The notes under the pieces: generated by a model
Databases searched by the model: none
Told to the model about the DNA's origin: nothing
What the model saw: only the letters and a program-made list of their open reading frames with translations
Assembly (NCBI GenBank): GCA_019155185.1
Contig: CM032800.1
Location: forward strand, 17,906,543-17,970,542
Length of the DNA stretch: 64,000 bases
Direction: 5' to 3'
Source: Beaufortia kweichowensis
Taxonomy: Eukaryota; Chordata; Actinopteri; Cypriniformes; Gastromyzontidae
In this document: piece after piece, positions 57,401 through 64,000 of the stretch
Position numbering within the stretch: position 1 is the stretch's first letter
Layout: every line of letters begins with the position of its first letter
Made by a program: the position numbers and the translations under genes

Positions 57401-58379
57401 TTGGAAACAACTTAATTCTTTTAATAGCCTGTTATAAATTTATTCTAAAGATTCTGTGAAAAAAATAAAAAAAAGAACAGAATGTATTCATATTAAATTC
57501 TTAAACGTCTAGAGAAGTGTCTTTACTTACACATTTTAGCAAATGAGCACATACCCCGAATACAAATATTAATATTTCAACAAAAAATAAAAAGATTATA
57601 CTAAACCTTTGAAGTGTAGTTGAAAGTATTAAAATAGAAAACTGATTATATGTATATATACACACATAACTACCACTCAAAACTTTGTGATCAGTAAGAT
57701 TTTCTTTTATTTGATTTTAATTTTATGCTTATCAAGGCTGAATTTATTTGATGAAAAGTACAGATGCCAAAAATACAGTATTGTGAAATATTATTGCAAT
57801 TCAAAAATAAGTTTTGTAGTGTACTATATTTAAAAAAAAAATCTATTTATTTGTCATGCAAAGCAGAATTTTCATACTCCAGTGTTCAGTGTCACATGAT
57901 CTGTCAGAAATCATTCTAAAAAGCTGATTAATCATCAATGTTGGAAACAACGTAATTCTTTTATAGCCTGTTATAAATTTATTCTAAAATAAAAAAGAAC
58001 ATAATGTACTCATATTAAATTCTTAAACGTCTAGAGAAGTGTCTTTACTTACACATTTTAGCAAATGAGCACATACCCGAATACAAATATTAATTTAAAA
58101 AAATATACATATATATATATATATATATTATACTAAACCTGTGAAGTGTAGTTGCAAGTATTAAAATAGAAAACTGATGTTTTAAATTGCAGTAATATTT
58201 CACAATTTTTAGAGTTTTTTGATCAAATAAATATAACCTTCATGAGCATAAGAAACTTTTCAAACGTTCAATTTAATTTAAAACGTTTATATATTAAAGA
58301 GTGTTTTTACTTCTCAACTCTCCTCCTCTTTGCAATTCTCTCTGTTTTAGAAGCACAATTTCGATTCCCCGAAGGGAAA
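57401..58379. repeat. AT-rich unit spacer with direct duplication
   Basis: Same structure as 33837-34813. No gene. Confidence 0.8.
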
Positions 58380-58527
58380 GCGCACCGCTCCTGGAAGCAC
58401 TGCAATACCAGGTCGATGCATGGAGTGGCCGGAGCAAGCCCCGCTTCCACCTCCGTGTCTCAAAAATCCATTTAATATATAGTCCCCGGATAGGAACGTA
58501 TCAGATATTAAACTGATAAGAACAGAT
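58380..58527 (-). pseudogene. RNU2: U2 snRNA gene, 3' portion (interrupted by Keno copy 3)
   Basis: Starts at U2 nt 38 exactly as in the other interrupted genes. One G is missing in the GTTCCTATCC region. It has the CCGCTCCTGG 3' subtype. The first nucleotides of this U2 reappear at 63989 and run off the window. Confidence 0.93.
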
Positions 58528-58713
58528 TTTTTTTTCAAAAAAAGTTTATTGTTACGTTCACTCATGTTAACAGACATTTTAAAACAGATTTAAATATTCA
58601 TGTTTTGTACTGTTTAAAATATGATAAATATGAGTAAAACATTTTAAAATACATTTTAAAAAACGGACCATAAAAACTAATAAGTGTCCAAGATGTCACT
58701 ATTTTAAACTATT

Positions 58714-61700
58714 TCATTGCTCAGGCCGGGTGAGTCCCTACCAACATGTTCACCACGTTTAAAAAAAGGACCATAAAACTAAAAAATAAGCAAACCAAGA
58801 TGCCACTAAGCAACCAGATGCCACATTTCTTTGTTCAGGCGGGGTGAGTCCCTACCAACACTTTGTCCCGCTCTGCAGGACAAGCACTTTGTCCGGTGCC
58901 CAGCGGAGGTCCCCTCCCACCGCCCGCTGGCCCGCTGTTCCCGTAGCCGGGGGTGGTAAGGGTGCATCTACGGGCAGCCAGGGCGCGGTGGCAGCCGGGA
59001 CCTTCTCCGTGCGCACCTCGCCCCCTCGTCCGAATGACAGAGCCCGGCACCCCTGCAGCAAAGTTTTACCAGTTGCTCGCCATGACGCGTGGAGGGGCAC
59101 CGTGAACCTGTTTCCCCACCAGCAGGTTTCTTGTGGTCCAGATGACATCTTTGATCATGTTCAGGGTGAGCCAGAGCGAGGCAAATTTTTGTACAGGTAG
59201 GTCCTTCAAGCCCTGGCCCACCCCATAGCTGGCGAAGCTTGTAGTCCATCTGGACCACACCTGCTGGCAGGCTCGGGAAATACAGGGGCCGGTTAAGGCC
59301 CACAGGTCCAGCGCAATGCCGCGACTCCCAGATCAGATGTCGCACGGTCTCCGGCATGTTGCATCGGACCGTGGGCAGGTCCTGTCTTTGGCCATTTTCC
59401 GGGAGTGCATTACCGCCCTGACCCGGGAGGATCTCATGGGCAACCATCCACGACAGGTCCTTGTGCTTGTTCTGAGAGCAGGGTGGGCAGCGTTCCTCTC
59501 AAACTTGTTTGGCCTCACTTAATGTGAGGCCTGGAACTGGACTCACTGACTCCCGGTCCTGAACAAGGGAAATAATAGATTTATGTTTGGTTAAAATAGT
59601 GACATCTTGGTTCTCTAAATTATGTTTCTTTAAAAAACACTTAATAAAATTGTATTCTTTTGGCATGTTAAAAGACACAGGGGTTTTCAAATCAATTTCT
59701 AAAATTTTTAACCTTCTCAGGTACGACCCCATCCAGAATCTAACCATAGCTGCTGTTTTATTTTCTCTGGATGGGGTCACTGCATAAGTTATGTGTAAGG
59801 CAGTGAATCGGCTAGATAAAACAGGTGGAGGTCTGGGAGGCCTTTCCCTCCATTTTCTGTTTTCTCTTCTTCACCATGTTTCTCTTCAGGCGCTCCCACT
59901 TGGACCCCCACAGGAAGTAAAACACCGCCCTCTCCACATCTGTAATAAAATGCTTTGGGGACTAAAACAGAACACACAAGTAAAAACAGAGGTAAAATCA
60001 CAGCTTTAAAATTAAGATTTTTCCTTCTATTGTCAGTTGTCTTAGTCCCCAAAACCCCAGTCGTTGCCTAACTTTCCCTATCAAGTCCGTCCAGTTTCCC
60101 ATTCCTCCACCCTCTCTGTCAAATTTTAACCCTAAAACTTTAAAAATCTTTTGTTTTAAAAACCACGTCAAGTCCCTCTGTGTTTTGTCACCCCATGGCC
60201 CAAAGAGCTGGGCCTCGGACTTTGTTCTATTTAGCTTGGCACCCGAGGTCCCGACCGCACCAATCAGTCAGATCTAGAGCTCTCCGTAGCGATAAAAAGT
60301 CAGTCGATAAAAGGGTCACGTCATCCATATATAAAACACATGTACTTAGTCAGTCCACCTGTCCCGGGTATGTCCAGTCCTTTAATCCATTTATCCTTTC
60401 TCAAGATCTGTGCCAATGGTTCAATACATACCACATACAGGAGAGGAGATAAAGGACACCCCTGACGGACACCGCTGCATATATTCACAGCTTTGGATAG
60501 ATGCCCATTTACAAGAATTTTACTAACAACGACCTTTGTACAACAGACCCACCCATGTTAAGAACCTCCTGAAAACCCACTTTTGCAGTACCTGGAAGAG
60601 GTACTTCGTGCGAGACCCGATCAAAAGCTTTTTCAAAGTCTAAATTTAGGACTACTAGCCGAGTGTTTCTGTCTCTCGTGATAACAGATGGTGTCTCTGA
60701 TCAGTATTAGGCTGTCTGTGATCTTCCTCCCAGGCACAGCACATGCTTGATCCGGTGGATTATGTCCTCTAAAACAGTCGACATCCGTGTTGCTAAAATC
60801 TTGCTAAAAAGTTTCAAATCAAAATTTAAAAGCGTTATGGTCTCCAGTGCCTTAAGTCAGTCTTGTCGCCTTTTTGTGTAGTAGCGAAACTATCCCTAAT
60901 CTAAAACTGTCTGGAAGTCTGTCAAGAGTCTCTAGTTCGTTAAAAACAGTCAGTAAGTCTTGTGCTAAAATATCCCAAAAACACAAATAAAACTCTAGGG
61001 GAGTCCATCCATTCCTGGTGATTTCCCCTTTAAAACATTTAAGAGCATTTTTCCCATTTCTAAAATACTAAAATCTTGGGATAAAAGGACGTTGTGACTG
61101 TTTATCTTTTATCTAAAAACTCTAAAACTTCTTTTATGGTGTCTTGTGAAATATCTTTAGCATTGTACAAATCCTGATAAAAACATTCAATTTCCTTAAA
61201 ATCTCCTTTGTAGTGTGTACCTCCCCTCCCACTTTTAGAGTCGTGATCCCTCCCTTTGCGTAATTACTTTTTTAAAAAAATACCTGGTACACTTTTCCCC
61301 TCTTCAATCTGTTTTTCTTTACTTCTTAACATTACACCTTTGCTTATGAGTCTCTGCTTCGGGCTGACATTTCTTTCTTCACTTCCTTTAATTTCTTTAC
61401 TAAAATCAAGACCATTTTTTAAAAGGTTAAAATATCTCTGTAGTCTTTTCTGCAGCCCCAACATGCACCTCCTTTTCCTTGTTTTTCCTTTTTTTCCCTA
61501 CCTTTTTAAAAACTGTGTCGTCCGCTCCTTCACCATTTCCCACCACTGTGTTGTGAGTGAATCGTAAAAGTCTTGGAGGGTCTGCCATTGGCTAAACTGT
61601 TCCCTATATTCCCTAACTATCTCTTTGTCCTCTAATAGGGAACAGTTCAGCTTCCACAGCCCTCCCCTACAGTCACACCGCTGGGAAGTGACAGGGTGCA

Positions 61701-62385
61701 TGACAGCATTATGTGATCAGAAAAGAAGAGGGGGTCAATGTAGCATCAGTTGGCGGGCAGTCTCTTGTAAAATATAGTCGATTCGAGAGGCTCTGGTACC
61801 ATCACCACTGAACCAGGTGAAGCCCTCCTCTCTTTGATGCAGTGTTTTAAAACAGTCAACTAATTTAAAATCCCTCACTATACCCTGCAATAAAACCGAT
61901 GTCTTGTCCATCTTAAAATCTTCTCCTGCCCTCTTCCTGTCTCTGACCTAAAACACAATTAAAATCCCCTGCTACCACCAGGGGACCCTCCCTAACATGT
62001 GGGGCTGCAGGTCTTCTAAAAGTTCATACCGGTCGTTTTTTCCGTAAAACCATACACATTAAGAACATTAAAATCGTTGTTTAAAAAAGTCAGGTTAGCT
62101 AAAATTGCCCGTCCATCTCTCACTATCGTGCTCCCCTTCACCAAGATGTGAGGATTTTTTATTAAAATGGCAACGCCGTCATTCTTGTTGGCATTGGAGC
62201 CACTCCATATGGAGGGCCCCAAAGTCCACATCTCTTGCCACTTTTTGTATTGTTTTTAAAAGGGTAGGCAACACTCCTGTAATAAAATAACATCTGACTT
62301 AACATTTTTAAAAAGCTAAAACACTCTGTGCTCGGGTGGTGGACCTCACACTTCTCACATTAATAGTAGAGAAAGTTAAGGCCAT
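58714..62385 (-). pseudogene. Keno copy 3 ORF2, frameshifted
   Basis: Start codon equivalent at 62385. The endonuclease (open 62016-62231 with ANKNDGVAILIKN), linker (61498-61701, 61264-61464), reverse transcriptase and C-terminal regions are in the same order as copy 2 but in more pieces. The YMDD position is near 60325. The C-terminal region is altered by the local duplication at 58760-58860, so the stop at 58714 is by homology only. Confidence 0.75.
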
Positions 62386-62473
62386 GAGCAGTATGGTATA
62401 AAAGACTATGAACATTAAAAAAGACTATATAAACAATAAATTAAAAAGACTACAGAGTGAATTTAAAATTATC

Positions 62474-63778
62474 CTATTTCAAGTGATACCTGCTCTTCCT
62501 TAATCTCCACTGTTTTGGAGACAGGAGAGCAGGTATTAGGAGCCAGCCGAGCTGCAGAGAAATTCTCTTGCAGCTCTTTTGGCGATGATGTTCTAAGCTC
62601 CATATGCAAAAACGAAACCTCATTTGGGGGTTGTGAGGCCACATAATGCTCAGATCTTCTGAAGAAGAACTATCTGGCCGATGCGCTGCTCGCAACTTCT
62701 CCTCTGTTAGCCCTAGAGGAGACCCTGCTGGTCTCTTTTGCACCTGAGCATTTGGGAGTGAGCACTCAGTTTCACTCCCACTAAGACCACCACTCACCTC
62801 AGAGACGGTGACTAGGGAGGAAGTCGTTTCCTCCTCTCCTTCCTCTTGATCCTTTCCTTTTTGGGAGGTGACTTCCTCCCCTTGTTGTCCCAACCCACCT
62901 GGCTCCGCCCCTGGGCTGCTTCACTTCCTCCTTGCTGCCCAATCGCTGTGGTTGGCTGGGGCTTTGGCTTTCCGGCCAAAACTCAGAGGCTCCACCCTCC
63001 TCCTCGCTTTCCTCCTCCATTTGTGGTACATGTGTGGCAGCCATTTTGTTAACTTTCAGCTTGTTGGCAAAACTTTTCGGGCAATCTCTGTAGAGGTGGT
63101 TGTTTTCTCCACACAGATTACACTGTCTGCCATTGGTACATTCTTCAAAACTATGACCAATTCTCTACACTTTCGCAAAATATTATTTGGCATGCTTCAG
63201 CTAGATGCCCAAGCTTCCCGCATTTCCTGCACAGCTTGGGCATTCCCTGATAATGAATGTAACCACGGTTTTCTCCCAACACAATCATGGAGGGCAGATG
63301 TCTCAGGCCCTGAACCCGTCGGCATCTTCCCATTGTTTAATGGGAATCGCCAAGAACAGTTCCAGATACCATCCTCATCTACCACTTTAACTGGTTGGCC
63401 TCGAACCGTGCAATATCTCCCCAGCCAGACACAAATATCATCTCCACTCACAGTTTCATTAAACATCCTGACAATTATGGTCTTCAATGAATTATCAGAA
63501 AGTTTCTCCACTGTGAACATGGAGAACTGGGTTTTACAAGCCTCAAACCTTTGCCAAAAAAGTGCTTATGACAGAAACATTTCTAAAACTTACATCAAAA
63601 CCTTTACCCTGGGGTAGTGTCATTAAACAGTTTAACTCATTTGGTTGAAAACCAAGCACTTCCTGGATCAGCTTCCTGGAGAAGTCGAGTCGCGACATCA
63701 CCAGGGGCTTTCCATCCACTACTTTAAAGGAACGACGCTGAAAGGTGCCTCCGCATGCCGGGCAACGGCAGCCGACAT
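62474..63778 (-). pseudogene. Keno copy 3 ORF1, frameshifted
   Basis: Start codon at 63778 by homology with copy 2, stop at 62474. Open pieces (63543-63971, 63197-63520, 62474-62893) cover the globular part, the first knuckle (CRKCGKLGHLAEAC in 63151-63333) and the acidic C-terminus. One base lost near 63160 disturbs the second knuckle. Confidence 0.75.
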
Positions 63779-63988
63779 GGTGGAGGCCAGTAACCGATGG
63801 ATCGGCCAGATTCTTTAAAACTTCTGAAAAGAAGAACACAAACAAACAAACAAACAAACAAACAAACAATGAAGTGCAAAAGAAAGCAATATGTACCTCC
63901 TGCAGTTTAAGCAACTTGTGAAGTGTATGATCACAAGCCAGTAGACCTACAAGAGGCGATCGCAGCGCCACCTTCTGACCAGATTTTA

Positions 63989-64000
63989 GATCTTAGCCAA
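63989..64000 (-). pseudogene. RNU2: U2 5' fragment beside Keno copy 3, cut by window end
   Basis: TTGGCTAAGATC equals U2 nt 17-28 and meets the element at the same nucleotide as copy 2. Confidence 0.85.

Larger units (their letters stand above)
58528..63988 (-). mobile_element. Keno-type non-LTR retrotransposon, copy 3
   Basis: About 5.46 kb with the same organisation as copy 2. The 5' junction reads AAGATCTAAAATCTGGTC, compared with AAGATCTAGTATCTGGTC in copy 2, and the 5' UTR differs noticeably (around 63720-63830). A ~100-bp segment at the ORF2 end and 3' UTR (about 58660-58750) is repeated in diverged form at about 58760-58860. These private features argue for a separate insertion rather than a copy of the element at 38.6 kb made by unit duplication. 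Confidence 0.9.
24276..64000 (-). repeat. Tandem U1-U2 snRNA gene array, ~3.6 kb units
   Basis: U2 loci start at 26043, 34814, 38446, 47531, 51163, 54775 and 58380. After subtracting the Keno insertions the spacings are about 3597, 3632, 3620, 3632, 3612 and 3605 bp. All U1 and U2 genes are on the minus strand. The array begins abruptly within a U1 gene at 24276 and continues past the right edge. Units are highly alike in genes and spacers, as expected under concerted evolution. Two subtypes can be told by CCGTTCCTGG versus CCGCTCCTGG near the U2 3' end. Confidence 0.95.

Noticed and set aside
62868..63617. 249-codon plus-strand ORF
   Set aside because: Antisense of Keno ORF1, so a shadow of real coding sequence on the other strand.

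Overview
The window looks like a teleost fish chromosome, most likely a cyprinid. It holds no ordinary protein-coding gene that I can support. What it holds is a tandem array of spliceosomal snRNA genes (U1 and U2) and a dense set of retroelements. The teleost call rests on U2-targeted non-LTR elements of the Keno type, a Gmr1-like Ty3/gypsy element, and a spacer repeat that resembles dispersed cyprinid repeats. The species call is inference.

Layout. (1) 1-5859: the 3' end of an endogenous retrovirus, namely a frameshifted env remnant (1-1831), a polypurine tract and a 3' LTR (1878-2591). About 2.5 kb of unassigned DNA follows, with a near-perfect hairpin at 3321-3387, then a second LTR copy (5171-5859). 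(2) 5865-8359: AT-rich DNA with one minus-strand coiled-coil coding remnant. (3) 8360-14122: a 5.8 kb complex minisatellite with an 821-bp higher-order duplication, ending in a 100-N gap (14123-14222). (4) 14223-21131: a decayed Ty3/gypsy element with integrase encoded upstream of reverse transcriptase (Gmr1-like) and a SCAN-like capsid segment in gag. (5) 21132-24275: a decayed minus-strand Tx1/Keno-like non-LTR retrotransposon. Its 5' end runs directly into the first ~54 nt of a U1 gene. (6) 24276-64000: the U1-U2 array, about 3.6 kb per unit, with every gene on the minus strand.

Each array unit, read left to right, has U2, its promoter, a ~490-bp arm (L), a ~0.9 kb spacer with a TA microsatellite, U1, its upstream region with a 35-bp copy of the U2 start region, the same ~490-bp arm inverted (R), and an AT-rich spacer with an internal direct duplication. 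There are six full-length U1 genes plus one truncated U1. There are seven U2 loci: four are uninterrupted and three (26.2 kb, 38.6 kb, 58.5 kb) are split at the same nucleotide by ~5.2-5.5 kb Keno-type elements. The break lies in the branch-point recognition sequence of U2. The elements lie in the same orientation as U2 and carry an ORF1 with CCHC knuckles and an ORF2 with endonuclease, YMDD reverse transcriptase and a C-terminal zinc motif.

The most unusual observation is the Tx1/Keno-like element whose apparently complete 5' end abuts U1 sequence. It may be a U1-targeting counterpart of the U2-targeting elements in the same array. Many one-base indels between otherwise near-identical copies, including inside snRNA genes, suggest residual sequencing or assembly error, so individual frameshifts should not be over-read.
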